DNA from: Dactylis glomerata
Lineage: Eukaryota > Streptophyta > Magnoliopsida > Poales > Poaceae
Assembly (NCBI GenBank): GCA_007115705.1
Contig: QXEO01000734.1
Span: 2,639,430 to 2,703,429 of the forward strand
Length of the DNA stretch: 64,000 nucleotides
Reading direction: 5' to 3'
Shown here: positions 30,444-41,858 of the stretch, one piece after another
How the letters are laid out: each line of letters opens with the position of its first letter
Numbering within the stretch: position 1 is the first letter of the stretch
Translations under genes and position numbers: made by a program
Notes under the pieces: model-generated
Databases searched by the model: none
Told to the model about the DNA's origin: nothing
The model's input: only the letters and a program-made list of their open reading frames with translations

Positions 30444-33400
30444 TGTAACAACTCAGAAATTGTAATCCACTTCTTATTAATTTAAATACCAAATTTTGGA
30501 CCAAGACAAAACTTTTTAGCTATTATTGCATGCATACATGTATTTCCCATTATATGTTTTCTATGATTTTATGTGTGTAAATTTTGGTTGAGTACTAGTT
30601 AGTTAATTCTAAGTTAACTAACAGAAGCAAATAAGAAAGATTATAAGAACCAAAGAAACCAGAAATAAAAATCATAAAGAAAAAGAGAAGAAAAAGATGA
30701 TCTAGGAAATCTGTTTGACTACCCTACTTTGAGCCCTTAGATTAAGAAATCTGTTAATCACCTTCATGTTTGGCCTGTTAGTTGAGCTTAACCAAGTTAC
30801 ATACTAACTCAACCAACAAGAATCTACTCAAAATTCAAACCAGAGCATCACTCAAACTTCAACCAAAGTTTGAATCTGAATCATATGACAACCCCAAATT
30901 CAAAATAGCCCTGGAGCAAAACACCACCTCTTGACCTAACAAAAATTGCTTTAGAGTCCCTATCCAATATAATGACCAACCCAATTGGAAATTTTCAAAA
31001 ATTCAAATTTTTACTTCTTGCGGGCATTTCGTCGAACACGTTGCGGGCAGGATTCAGCAATAGTCTAGCACTGTTTGCAAGCAGTGGAGAGACCCCTCTG
31101 GTGCCCATGTCCTTCCCACAGTGTCCCTTGTCGCCTTGCTCTCGATCCCCAGCCACCCCTGCCCAGGCCCCGGCCGGGAGACATGGAGGAGAAGAGGAAG
31201 ACCACCGCAGCACACCTTCCTTGCCCCCTCTGAACCAGACCGCCTCGACGCCTCCCATCGCGCCAGGACACTCCTACAGCACGCCGCCGCCCTCCGCCGA
31301 AAGCCCCGACCACCGTGTCCCTCCTGTAGCCGGCACCGGCCGCGCTCCGGCCGCAGATCCCTTCACCCCGTGCTCCCTCTCCCGCCTATAAAAGGCCACC
31401 ATTCTTGGCTGAAAAGAACCACACCCTCACCAGGAACCTCCTAGACAACCTTTCCCTCGCTCTCGTGCTCTCAGTCGAGCTCGCCGACCTCGACGTCCCC
31501 GCAGACCACCGCACGTTCCCGGCGTTGCGGAGCTGCCCCCGGCGCTGTACCTGCTGGAGGTGGCGGAGGAGAACCCCCGCATCCGCCCTGCACCCTCGCC
31601 GCCGCTCCCCATCACCGCCGGTGAGCACCCCAGCCACCGCCTCCTCCCAGTAGCCGCCCGCCGTGTGTGCATCGAGCTGGGGAAGAAAGCCCCGTGCATA
31701 CCGATTCAGTTAAGTTCTGACCGGTGGGCCCCCCGGTCAGGCTATTTTTTTTTCAGCGCGCACCCCGGATCCCTAGCTGGGCCGGCCCGACTTCGTCTCC
31801 CCGGCCCGTATAAATTCCAGGCCGTTTTATATATTTTTTTCGGAGAAACCTTTTTGTATTTGTTTGATTACTGCAAGATTCCAATTCAAATTCCCGGAGT
31901 TTCGTAGGTTCAAATTTAGCAAATAAGATGTCGTTGGAAAGCTTGTAAAATGCCCTACACTATAGAACTGGTTAGAATTCAAAATAAGTTAGGAATTTAA
32001 TTAGATATGAATAGTGTGACCATAGCCTTGTTAATCATAGAGTATTTCTAGAAATTTAATTAAGCCTCCGAAAATCATGAAATTTAAATTGTGAAATCAC
32101 CAATGACCCCTCTTACTGTTAGTCAACCCAAAACAACTCCAAACCCTATTAGTGTTATCAATTAGATCCTACCCAACTCTAGTTAGCCACATAAAATGAT
32201 AGATTCCGATTGCACACTTAGAATTAGTTTGCCCTCTTACCAATTCACTTAGTTAATCCCTCCCACTTGAACTTGTCTTAGTAACCCTAAACCAATACCA
32301 ATGCTTAGAAAGTGAACAACATATGACACTTAGTAGAAACTTTAACTTGCACACTTGATGGAAACTTAGAAGCAAACCTTACAATCCAACACCATAAAAT
32401 GCAACATGAATGCTATTGTTAGCAAACAAAGGTGTGTGCTTGGTGTGTTGTTAGCATTGTGTAGTGATTGTGTGCTTTGTGTTTATTCGTTATTAGACGC
32501 TAGTGTTGCCGAGGAGGATATTGGAGGGGATTATTATCAAGAAGAGGAAGAAGAATACCCCGGACACTTTGCCAACCAAGGCAAGCCATCTTTTGATTCA
32601 TACTCCCAATGCCTAGTTTTAATATTGCATTCTACTTGTTTTAAGTAAATTGCATGATTGAATTGCTAGAGTAGAATGATAGAAGTATAGTGATGTCTTG
32701 CTTAACAAGAGCATCAAGCTGAGTTTATCCAACCATAGTTAGTAGTATCATCACTCAACCTAGTTGCTTAGTCGCTAATAAAATTGAGGCCATCGATAAG
32801 GGGAACTCTACTTGAAAGGTGGTGACTTGAACTTGAAACTTGAATTGGAGAATTGCTCCTACATGATGGTTCTATAAAAGAAATTAATCTTGACTAAGAA
32901 CTATGAAATATATTTCCCAAATGACAACGAGTGATGTACTATGGGAGCCAATTTTTCCGTACAACCACATTACCCCTATATGGGAAGGGGCTTAATCCGT
33001 AGCTTGTTTATCCTAGTATGGGAGGCCTTGTATCAAATCTTCATGGAAGGACACCGTGAGCGGTTACTTCTGGACCAGGTGGATTCCACCAACCCGGCAC
33101 CCGGGATGGGCAGAACTAGAGGCGCCGGAGCGGAGGTTCCGTATCCCGGGCTCTAGGGAAGGATCCTATACTAGGGTGAGCAAGTGAAAGGTTTTGTTTG
33201 ATTATCTGAACCTCGCATACTTTGCGTATGTCGATCCGTGGACTTCTCCCGGCAGATGTATCGATTCTTGTGGGTAAAGTGTACCCCTCTGCAGAGGTTT
33301 TCAAACTATTCGAATAGCCGCGTCCGCGGTCATGGACGGTTGGCAAGCTGTACTTGACTTTTGTCAGGACTAAAAGTGACAATGGTGACTTGGTGAATGA

Positions 33401-33933
33401 CTTGACTTGAAATGTTGTTGACATACTTGAAGTCCTCTTTAGATGGAACTTAGAGAACTAAAACTCTTTCCTACCAATGAACATTCTTGGGAAATAAAAC
33501 TAGCTTTTGGCAAATAAACTTAGTGCTTAGTCTACCATATCAGCCTTGCATATCTACTTCACTACTCATTTGTAAGATGGTTTGCGAGTGCATCCAATGT
33601 ACTCACGGCTGTGTCCCTGGCTATCAACTTGGCCAGACTACGGGGAGGAATACCAGGAGGAAGGGTATGAGGAAGAGTACCAGAACTAAGCTCGTCTCCA
33701 TGAGTCGCCATTGCCTGTAGGGTGAAGGCATGGACCCGAAGACGTTATTTCCGCTGCTATATTGTGTTGTAATATGACTTGGTCTATATGACCATTGTAT
33801 TTGATCCACCGTATTGTAATGTCTATGGAACTGGTTACCAACTACGTTATGTATATCGCAACAATGGTTCTGGGATTGCGGTGGAATACATAATGGGCAC
33901 TTCGAATTTGTTATCAAGTTTGGGGTCGTCACA
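30444..33933 (+). repeat. 3' LTR of the chromovirus
   Basis: 3490 bp, nearly identical to the 5' LTR. Differences noted by eye include C/T changes at CpG sites and homopolymer length changes around 31735-31752. Confidence 0.95.
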
Positions 33934-33938
33934 TGGAG

Positions 33939-34580
33939 CCTACTGTGGTTCGTGTTTGTCCTAGGTGTTCAACATTACAAAGGGCACATGTGAGCTCGTC
34001 CTTCACTCTGTCGGGATGGAACCTCCCCTCTTCAACATCCTTTGCTGCACTTCTAAGGGCATCAATGGGAAGGGGGTGTTCGTCATGTTTTTGTATATAT
34101 ACACTTCCCTTCTGAGTCCAACATGCCCCTATGCCCGTAAAACCAATCCCTGGTCCGATCGTTCTATTTCAATATCTCTGGAATGATCCCTTTAGCAATT
34201 AGGTCATCCTCCATTTTCTTCCACTTAGGCTTGCCAGACTTGTAGCCTCCTTGCCCCATTGTATGGTGATACTTCTTTTTAGTACCATTTTTCTTATTTA
34301 TTTCTGACCTTTTCTTAGCTTTCTCTGATGTCTTGTACTCCACAAATGTGTCCGAGTGGTCTCTTATCTTCTCAAAGGCTCCAGTGAACACCAGAGTCTT
34401 TTCTTTCTGGACATAATCCTTGTCCAATCTTTTCTTCCAGTTGTTGAATTGTGTTGCCATCTTCGAAAGAGACCACTTCTTGACTTCTTCTCTATGATAT
34501 TCAGATCACGATCGTCCTCATCTGGATCCTCCTGATTTGGTTCCTCCTCATTTTGATCCACCTCATTTGGATCCACCTCT
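33939..34580 (-). pseudogene. CACTA copy B, middle part of the Transposase_24-like gene
   Basis: The minus strand encodes MATQFNNWKKRLDKDYVQKE, GAFEKIRDHSDTFVEYKTS, the HHTMGQGGYKSGKPKWKKM block and KGIIPEILK, where a stop appears. The reading then resumes with DALRSAAKDVEEGRF and HPDRVKDELTCAL. It is the same family and order as copy A but extends further. The chromovirus lies at its left end and the Tat-like element at its right end, so this is an island between two insertions. Confidence 0.7.
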
Positions 34581-34585
34581 GGCGC

Positions 34586-34920
34586 TGACGAGGGTTAAAC
34601 TCGACAAATATCCTAGATGAAGGACTTAGGATCGGGGAGACAGGGCGTCGGATGAACTCGAAGGTAAACTCAATCAAACAGGGTGGCTATGAAAGTAAAC
34701 GTGGGTGTAAAACCTGGCTTGCCTTCAATCTGTCCCACACCGTCCCCTCCTGGCCCCTTTATATAGGTGGCCAGGTCTCAAGGATCGGGTGGGATCCGAT
34801 ACAGATTACAATATCGAAATACGACATAAACTCATATTTCAACCAGTATTACAATTGGGCCTAGCTTAACGGGCTTCAGGGGTACTCAACTAACGGGCTA
34901 TATTATCTATACCCTTGTCA
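34586..34920 (-). repeat. 3' LTR of the Tat-like element
   Basis: Begins TGACGAGGGTT on the plus strand and ends CCCTTGTCA. A minus-strand TATA box (CTATATAAAG) lies at about 34758-34767. Confidence 0.9.
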
Positions 34921-34932
34921 GTAGCCCCCGAG
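34921..34932 (-). other. Polypurine tract of the Tat-like element
   Basis: The minus strand reads CTCGGGGGCTAC immediately before the 3' LTR. The same G-rich block recurs twice near 43.9-44.1 kb. Confidence 0.7.
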
Positions 34933-35079
34933 ATTCTACTAAAATTGCAGATTCGGGTTGAATCTCAGATCTTCAATTCTTTGACTTGATCAATACTTGA
35001 CTTCTTCAAATCTTGAAATCTTCGACTTGGTATTTCGACTTATCTTTTTCTATAATATCTTGCAAGGGGCTTTGACGAA

Positions 35080-36620
35080 TGATACGTCTCAAACGTATCT
35101 CTAATTTTTGATGCTCCATGCTTGTTTTTACACCATTTGCCTTATGTTTCGTTACACTTCGTGGCACTTTTATGTGATTTCTGGAACTAACCTATTGACA
35201 AGATGCCACAGTGCCAGTTCCCTGTTTTCTGCTGTTTTTGTGTTTCAGAAAAGCTACACAGGAAATATTCTCGAAATTGGACGAAACAAGTTCCAGAAGT
35301 CTTATTTTTCCCGGAAGCTTCCCGAAGACCGAAAGAGAGCCGGAGGGAGGCCAGAGGCCGCCCTCACATGTAGGGGGCGCGGCCTAGCCCCTGGCCGTGA
35401 CCACCTGGTGTGAGAAGCCCCTGGCAGCCCCCTGACGATGCCCCTTCGCCTATATAAAGCCTCGGGATGGAAAACCCTAGGGGAATCGGCGAAATTTCCA
35501 GAATAGTTCCGCAGCGCCGCCGCCGTCGAAGCCAAATTTCGGGGGACAGAAGTCTCTGTTCCGGCACCCTGCCGGGATGGGGAAGTGCCCACAGAGCCAT
35601 CTCCATCGGTCTCCATCGCCGTCTCCGCCGCCTCCATCGACCTCACCGCCATCTCCATCAATCTTGATGTCTCCTATGATGAGGAGGGAGTAGTTCTCCC
35701 CCGGGGCTGAGGGCTCTACCGGTAGCTATGTGGTTCACCTCTCTCTCCCATGATGTGATCTTTATGTGATTGTGAGCTTTGTATCATGTTGAATAAGTAG
35801 ATGTTACTCTTCTTTATTATTTGTACTCTAGTGTGTTATTAAAGTAATCTATTCCTCCTGCCATGGTGTAACGGTGACAGTGCATGCATCGTGGTGGTAC
35901 TTGGTCTAGGCTATGATTGTGATCTCTTATGGATTATGAGAATAATTATCACTATGATAGTATTGAAGTGATCTATTCCTCCTTTCATGGTGTAATGTTG
36001 ACAGTGTGTGCACCGTGTTAGTACTTGGTCTAAGTTGCAATAATATCTATCTTGAGTTGTGATTTGATTTGGATATCTCTTTGAGTGGTGTTTGTCAAGT
36101 ACTTGATGAACTTTGAGGAGTGCTTCGTAGCCCTACGCAATGATTAGTGTTATTCAATAGGAGAGTAATTCAGAGTACCATAGTGAAGAGAAGTTATTTA
36201 TTTGTTCAATTATGTTATATTTGTTGGGAGTGTGTCCACTAGTGAAAGTATGATCCCTAGGCCTTGCTTCCAAGCATTGCACACCGTTTACTTCCTGTTT
36301 TGTTACATGTTTGCTCGCAGCGATATTTATTTCAGATCACATTTGCTACTTATAATCATCACTACTACTTGTATTTCACTATCTCTTCGCCGAACTAGTG
36401 CACCTATACATCTGACAAGTGTATTGGGTGTGTTGGGGACACAAGAGACTTTCTGTATCGTAATTGCAGGGTTGCTTGAGAGGGATAGCTTTGACCTCTT
36501 CCTCCCTGAGTTCGATAAACCTTGGGTGGTCCACTTAAGGGAAACTTGCTGCTGTTCTACAAACCTCTGCACTTGGAGGCCCAACACTGTCTACAAGAAC
36601 AGACGCGTGCGTAGACATCA
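35080..36620 (+). repeat. 5' LTR of the Gag-only element
   Basis: Runs TGATACGTCTCAAACG to GTAGACATCA. TATATAAAG at about 35451-35459 is a likely TATA box. The GC-rich part (35330-35670) gives chance frames on both strands, and a 196-codon frame at 36202-36792 crosses the LTR edge without recognisable content. Confidence 0.92.
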
Positions 36621-36630
36621 AGCTCTTTTC

Positions 36631-36648
36631 TGGCGCCGTTGCCAGGGA
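36631..36648 (+). other. Primer-binding site of the Gag-only element
   Basis: TGGCGCCGTTGCCAGGGA lies 10 bases after the LTR end; it is the Athila/Tat-type primer sequence with one unusual base. Confidence 0.8.
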
Positions 36649-36781
36649 GGTAAGGTAAAAGGTACTCACATTCTTTGGTTACTAAGTCTTTTAGTTGCTA
36701 GTGAGTGCTCGGAGTTATTTCCTTTAGATTCTGCAATTATATCTTTTTGTTTCTTGTTTTTATTTTCACTAGTTAGGCTTA

Positions 36782-37732
36782 ATGGAAAATAAAGAGTTCT
36801 TTAGTCTTTTTTCTGAGTTTAGATTTGAAGAGAAAATTGAAAAACCTTTGGAGCTTATTTCGCATAGCAATGTTATTAGTATGAATGCTTTGAATCTCGT
36901 TATTGCTAATGCTATGGAAAAGTCTATGCTTGGGGAAGCTGGTTTTGTTAAGCATGATATTTTTAGTCCCCCAGCTTTAGTGGAGAAAGTTTGCTCTGAT
37001 GATATTTTATCTCGCATATGTGATGTTTCTAATGATGCTTGTGCTCCTCATCCTTTTAAAATACCTACGAAGATTGTTGAACGTGTTAGGGATAACTGCT
37101 ATTTAGGAGATGGAACTGTCCATCCTGGTGACCATTTGCTTTTTATACATGAATTATGCGAGTTGTTCCAGTGTGCAAGTATTTCAATGAACCAAGCTAA
37201 GAAGAAGATATTCTCTTTATCACTGAAAGGCAGAGCTGAGGAATGGTATCGGCTGCTTGAAGATGGTCCATCTATTGCATGGGAGGAAATTGTGCCTCTC
37301 TTTTATTCCAAGTTTTATCCTCCAAGTGAAATTCATAAAGATCGTAATCGGATATATAACTTTTGGCCTCATGAGGGAGAAAGCATTGCCCAAGCGTGGG
37401 GAAGATTGAAGTTACTAATGCATAAATGTCCTATTCATGATCTTCCCCGTAATATTGTTATAAATAATTTTTATGCAAGGCTTTCAGGATATTACAAGGA
37501 CTATCTAGATGCATGCTTTGATGGGTCTTTCACAAGCAAGGATGTTGACACCAAGTGGGATCTGCTTGAAACAATTCAAAACAATATTGAAGGTTGGGAT
37601 AGCGATAAAGGTAAAGGATCAGGTATGAAGTACGAGTTTGATTGCATTAAGTCTTTCGCTGAAACTGCTGATTTTCAAGAGCTTAGTGCTAAATTATGGT
37701 TGATTGCTTTAAAGCCTTTGCTTCCCATATGA
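36782..37732 (+). CDS. Gag capsid part of the Gag-only element (ORF1), 316 residues
   Basis: The ATG lies 134 bases after the primer site. After a variable start the frame holds a retrotransposon capsid region: GDGTVHPGDHLLFIHELCEL, SLKGRAEEWYRLLEDGPSI, FYSKFYPPSEIHKDRNRIY and FWPHEGESIAQAWGRLK. The frame closes at 37732 before any zinc knuckle, which instead lies in the next frame. The two frames overlap by 37 bases and are one protein in related elements as I recall, so either a single-base change or a programmed shift separates them. Confidence 0.85.
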   Translation: MENKEFFSLFSEFRFEEKIEKPLELISHSNVISMNALNLVIANAMEKSMLGEAGFVKHDIFSPPALVEKVCSDDILSRICDVSNDACAPHPFKIPTKIVERVRDNCYLGDGTVHPGDHLLFIHELCELFQCASISMNQAKKKIFSLSLKGRAEEWYRLLEDGPSIAWEEIVPLFYSKFYPPSEIHKDRNRIYNFWPHEGESIAQAWGRLKLLMHKCPIHDLPRNIVINNFYARLSGYYKDYLDACFDGSFTSKDVDTKWDLLETIQNNIEGWDSDKGKGSGMKYEFDCIKSFAETADFQELSAKLWLIALKPLLPI

Positions 37733-39282
37733 ATGTTCCTAAAGGAAATGGGGACATGTATCATGAACCTTTTAAGGACACTTGCATAGAAAGTGATATT
37801 GTTATTGATGATTGCAATAAACATGCTCAAACTTCTAAAAGTCCTATTTCTTATAAGCATGTTAATTTTTGTGGAATACATAGACCTTGTGAACAGAGTT
37901 ACAACAAGGAAGATTATTGCATCACCCACGCAAATGAAGAAACCAGTATGTGGCTCAAGGATCTAGATGTGCTTGGTGAAAGGGTTTGTGAGCTTTATCC
38001 TTTTCTTTGTGAACTTTGTGGTAAAAAGGGTCACTTTAATTTTCAATGCCCAATTAATCGAATGAGTACCGCAGATTTGTATTGTGATGATAAGATTACT
38101 TTCAATCAGTATGATGAGCTTACTTTGTTTTTGAATTGTGAAGAGATATCTACAAAGACTTCTTTGGTTGATATGAGAGATGCTGATATTAATAGTATCC
38201 TTCGTGGTTGTTGTCTCTATTGTGCTAAAGATTGCCTCACAAATACTTACTTACAAGATCTTATAAAACATGATGTTTTGCCAAGCTATGACAGGACTAA
38301 TAGATGTTTCGATCTTATTAATAGAGATGAGGAATCCTCCAAAGTTTCTTCTGTTGTTTTTGTCAGTAAATCAGATTATGTGGAGAAGATGCCTTTCCCT
38401 CCTAAAGAATATGTGGAGAAGATGCCCTTCAAGTCTCTCCCTCCTAAAGGAGAGAGTAAGAAGAGTATGAAGAAGAAGAAGAGGAGTAAAAGGCGAGAGA
38501 ACACGGTATCTTCCCCTAAGCGTTATGATCCTGCTATAGATTATGATAATTCTGATTGGGATGATGTTCCTATGCCTATTACTTATGTTAGTGATCATGA
38601 TTGGGAAAAGCACTCTACTTTTGATATTGAAAATCTTTTTGGTACCAATTCTAAGGTTAATAATTGTTGTACCATTAGTACTATCCATGTTCCTTCTTAT
38701 GATGATATGTTTGATGAGTATGCTTTGCGAAATAGCTGTTCTCTAGCTTGTGATGATACTAAACCTCTAGTTTATGATGGTTATGATGATGGGTATAGTA
38801 TTTTTAGTTCACGTACTTTTGAGGAGAAAATTAGTTATGATTACAATATGCCTCCTATTTTTGATGATTATGGTGATGAGAATAATTATTCTATTGAATC
38901 TGCTCCTACTACGATTGTTCATGTGGGGAGTATTAATCCTTTTATACATGTGGCTCATGATAGGGAAGCTTTATGCGATAGTTATATTATTAATTCTGTT
39001 CATGATGCTACTGAAAGTTATTATGAGAGAGGGAAACATGGTTTGATGGATCTCAACAATATTGAGTTTCCCCTCTTTATGTTGCAATTCTTGAAGTTGT
39101 ACTTGTTTTGCCTTCCTATGCTTTTTGCTTTGCGCTTTTATGACTTGTCTCTTTACAAGACTATTTTTCATAGGAAGTGGTTTAGATTTAAATGTGTTCC
39201 ATACTTGCTTTTTGATGCTCTCTATTGCTTTAAGTTCCTATATGGCGCCTTTGCGTCAAGCTCTTATATGGCGCCCACATGA
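37696..39282 (+). CDS. Nucleocapsid-like and tail part of the Gag-only element (ORF2), 528 residues
   Basis: Begins inside ORF1 in another frame. A zinc knuckle CELCGKKGHFNFQC lies near residues 113-126. A short direct repeat YVEKMPF occurs twice (about 230-245), followed by a basic cluster KKSMKKKKRSKRRE that could bind nucleic acid or act as a nuclear signal. The next 180 residues are rich in D, Y and S. The last 65 residues, from about PLFMLQFLKLYLFCLPML, are strongly hydrophobic and could span a membrane. I do not recognise the region after the knuckle. The ATG is only the first in frame; true translation probably comes through ORF1. Confidence 0.75.
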   Translation: MVDCFKAFASHMNVPKGNGDMYHEPFKDTCIESDIVIDDCNKHAQTSKSPISYKHVNFCGIHRPCEQSYNKEDYCITHANEETSMWLKDLDVLGERVCELYPFLCELCGKKGHFNFQCPINRMSTADLYCDDKITFNQYDELTLFLNCEEISTKTSLVDMRDADINSILRGCCLYCAKDCLTNTYLQDLIKHDVLPSYDRTNRCFDLINRDEESSKVSSVVFVSKSDYVEKMPFPPKEYVEKMPFKSLPPKGESKKSMKKKKRSKRRENTVSSPKRYDPAIDYDNSDWDDVPMPITYVSDHDWEKHSTFDIENLFGTNSKVNNCCTISTIHVPSYDDMFDEYALRNSCSLACDDTKPLVYDGYDDGYSIFSSRTFEEKISYDYNMPPIFDDYGDENNYSIESAPTTIVHVGSINPFIHVAHDREALCDSYIINSVHDATESYYERGKHGLMDLNNIEFPLFMLQFLKLYLFCLPMLFALRFYDLSLYKTIFHRKWFRFKCVPYLLFDALYCFKFLYGAFASSSYMAPT

Positions 39283-41858
39283 GCATCTTTGCAAATTACT
39301 ACGCCTAGCTCAAAGGCGTTAAAGAAAAGCACTCTTGGGAGATAACCCATTGTTTATTTTCAGTACTTTTTCTTTTATTTGAGTCTTGGAAGTTATTACT
39401 ACTGTAATAACCGCTCCTTATCCTTTCTATTTCGTTGTTGTGCCAAGAGAAGCCTCTAATTTGAGCGAGGTAAGATTTGGGGATGTTGCTGTCCTGAAAC
39501 AGTTTTCAGTGCTGCACCGTACAAATTCGTGAAAATTCTCTGTATATCTTTTTGACCTGCTATTTCTTTTGCATATACCCCAGTTTATATGCAAACTTTC
39601 ATAAGTTGAACACTTTTTGATTTGAGCAACATAAAACCCTCTAAAAATTCGACCTTTGTCAGCTGTTCTGTTTTGATAGATTTCTGCCAATATTTGTGTT
39701 TGCCGCTTTATCGCTTTTTTTGGGTTCTTTTGATCATGGAACTTTTGGGGAAGTTGCTACAGTAGTATATGCTATATATGTGGTGGTTTTGTGTTGAAAT
39801 CTGAACTGAAAAGGGTTGATTCATTACTATGCTTACACTAATGTTGCTAATAGAATTCTGTTTAGTTTTGTATGAAGGAAGTTTTCAAGTGTAGGGATTG
39901 GAGAATGATGAGATGAGATGAAGAATGGACAAAAGCTCAAACTTGGGGATGCCCATGCCACCCCAAGAAATATCCAAGAAGTACAAGCGTCAAAGCTTGG
40001 GGATGCCACCGAGGCACCCCTTCTTCATCGGCAAAAGTCAGGTCACCTTTCAAAACACTATATTTTTATTGCTTCATGCATTATGCGTTTTTCTTGCAGC
40101 GTCAGTTGTTTTAGTTTTCAGTTTTCTTTTGTTTTGTTTGCTGCAATAAATGGTTAGATCACATCATGTTTCTTTTGGAGGAGATAAACTCGCTTTTCAT
40201 TTGCCAAGAACACTCTAGTTTTCACTCTTTTCGTTCAACGAGTGTTCTCTTTTTCTGCTACTGCGTTTAGCTTTCGTTTTTCGCCTTGGTTTTTGTTCAG
40301 ATCTTGTTTTATCTTTGCATCAAGGTGTATTTGGATCTCTGGTATATGTTGGTTTTCCTCAAAAGAGTTTCCTCAAAAAGTTCGAATGGTGTTGGAAAAG
40401 ATAAAAAGCTTTATGCAAAAAAGTGGTACAAGAAGGAGCTTGTGTAGACTGCGGCTTAGGCTTTTTCATGTCGTGCTTGATGTATTTTTGATAGTATGCT
40501 TAATGGTTTTGCTGTAGCATGACTTGTCTCAAATAACTGAGATTGCTTAATGAGCCTTTGAAAAAATCATGCGTTGTTTTAATTATTTGGAAGCATTATT
40601 TTGGTTTTCTCCTTGATGCTTTATTTGGGTTGACTTGGCGCATGCTCACACATGTTAGACTCTTCCAAAGTCACCAATAGCCTTGATGATCATTTAGTTT
40701 TTGACTTTTGATGCCAACTTATGCTTCTTTTAATGTTGCTTTGTCGCTTTGCATGATTATGGCCGTTATTGCTCTCTTAGTTGGTCGCTCCCAGTCTTTT
40801 GCTAGCCCTCATTTTGTACTGAGTATGAGCTCTACTCGTGCATCCATCTTCCAAAAACCAAGTTTGCCATTGTGTCCACTATAAATTCCTATGCATGGTA
40901 TTTGCAAGCCATTCTAAGTAAATTTTCATGTGCTACCTTTCAAAAAACCTTCAAAATACTTCTCATTTTGTGACACTGTTTTCAGCTCATGGGGACGTAG
41001 TGGTCGGATTTGCTATCTTCCATATTGTCTTATTCCAAAAAGAAAAAAAAGAGAAAAAACGAAAGAAAAAAGGCACTCCTCCATGGTATGTGAATGTTGG
41101 TGGGCACCCGATGGAATCGGTTAGCCATGGTTTGAGAAAGGAAAAAAGGTGGGGAGGAGTGCCAAGCTTTATAAAAGAGCACAAAAGTGCCAATCTCTCT
41201 CAAAAACTTGCTTCATTTTTGTATGGAAGATAGTAAGAACCCCATTGCCAGTCGTTGACAAAGACAACCACCTCTCAAAACCCAATTTTTATCTCTCTAT
41301 TTTACAAATGAAAAGCTCTAGCACATGTTTAATCACTGCTTCCCTCCGCGAAGGGCCTTTCTTTTACTTTTATGTTGAGTCACCACCTTCTACCTTTTTG
41401 CACCATTAAGAGAGCATAGTTGTCATTCTTAGTATAATGTGCATTGTCCCAAAGTTTTCATTGATTGATTCATATTGTTGGTTTCACTTGTTCTCAAATT
41501 ATTTGTATCTAGTCGCCCTCTTAAACTTGAAGGTGTCCTATGCATTTATGTTTTGCTCTCCATGAAGGACAAGCTGAAAACCATTTGTATGTTTTTTCTT
41601 ATGAGAATACACGTTTGACTTTCATTGTTTCATTTTTATGATCTTTTGTTTGTGTTCATTTGCATGTTTATAACATGGTTGCTAAGTTTCTATTATCAAG
41701 ATTATGTCTTTCATGCCCATGTTTTAAGTTCTTTGATCTCAGCACTCAATGCTTTACCTATATGATCAAGATTGTGATGGTGCATGTCACCTCAAAAATT
41801 ATTTCTTTTGTTATCACTTACCTACTCGAGGACGAGCAGGAGTTAAGCTTGGGGATGC
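39283..41858 (+). other. Long non-coding 3' region and polypurine tract of the Gag-only element
   Basis: No coding frame with recognisable content. The element ends with AAGCTTGGGGATGC at 41845-41858, the polypurine tract. Near-identical copies of this tract also occur at 39940-39953 and 39993-40007. A purine-rich AAAGAAAAAA stretch lies near 41038-41070. Confidence 0.6.

Larger units (their letters stand above)
21122..33933 (+). mobile_element. Complete Ty3/gypsy chromovirus (Tekay/Del-like), 12.8 kb
   Basis: The element has two LTRs of about 3.49 kb, a primer-binding site, an extra ORF, an intact gag-pol ORF and a polypurine tract. TGGAG flanks it at 21117-21121 and 33934-33938, a 5-bp target duplication. 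Both LTRs run TGTAACAAC to GTCGTCACA. By eye they differ at about ten substitutions plus a few one-base indels, implying a very recent insertion (order of 0.1 million years at commonly used grass rates). All domains needed for movement appear present. It interrupts CACTA copy B. Confidence 0.95.

Noticed and set aside
36202..36792. 196-codon frame at the end of the 5' LTR of the Gag-only element
   Set aside because: It spans LTR, primer site and leader, and the equivalent in the 3' LTR ends differently, so it is not a conserved gene.
38371..39171. Minus-strand and alternate-frame ORFs inside ORF2 of the Gag-only element
   Set aside because: Repetitive I/R- or L/M-rich peptides that are shadows of the D/Y/S-rich coding frame.
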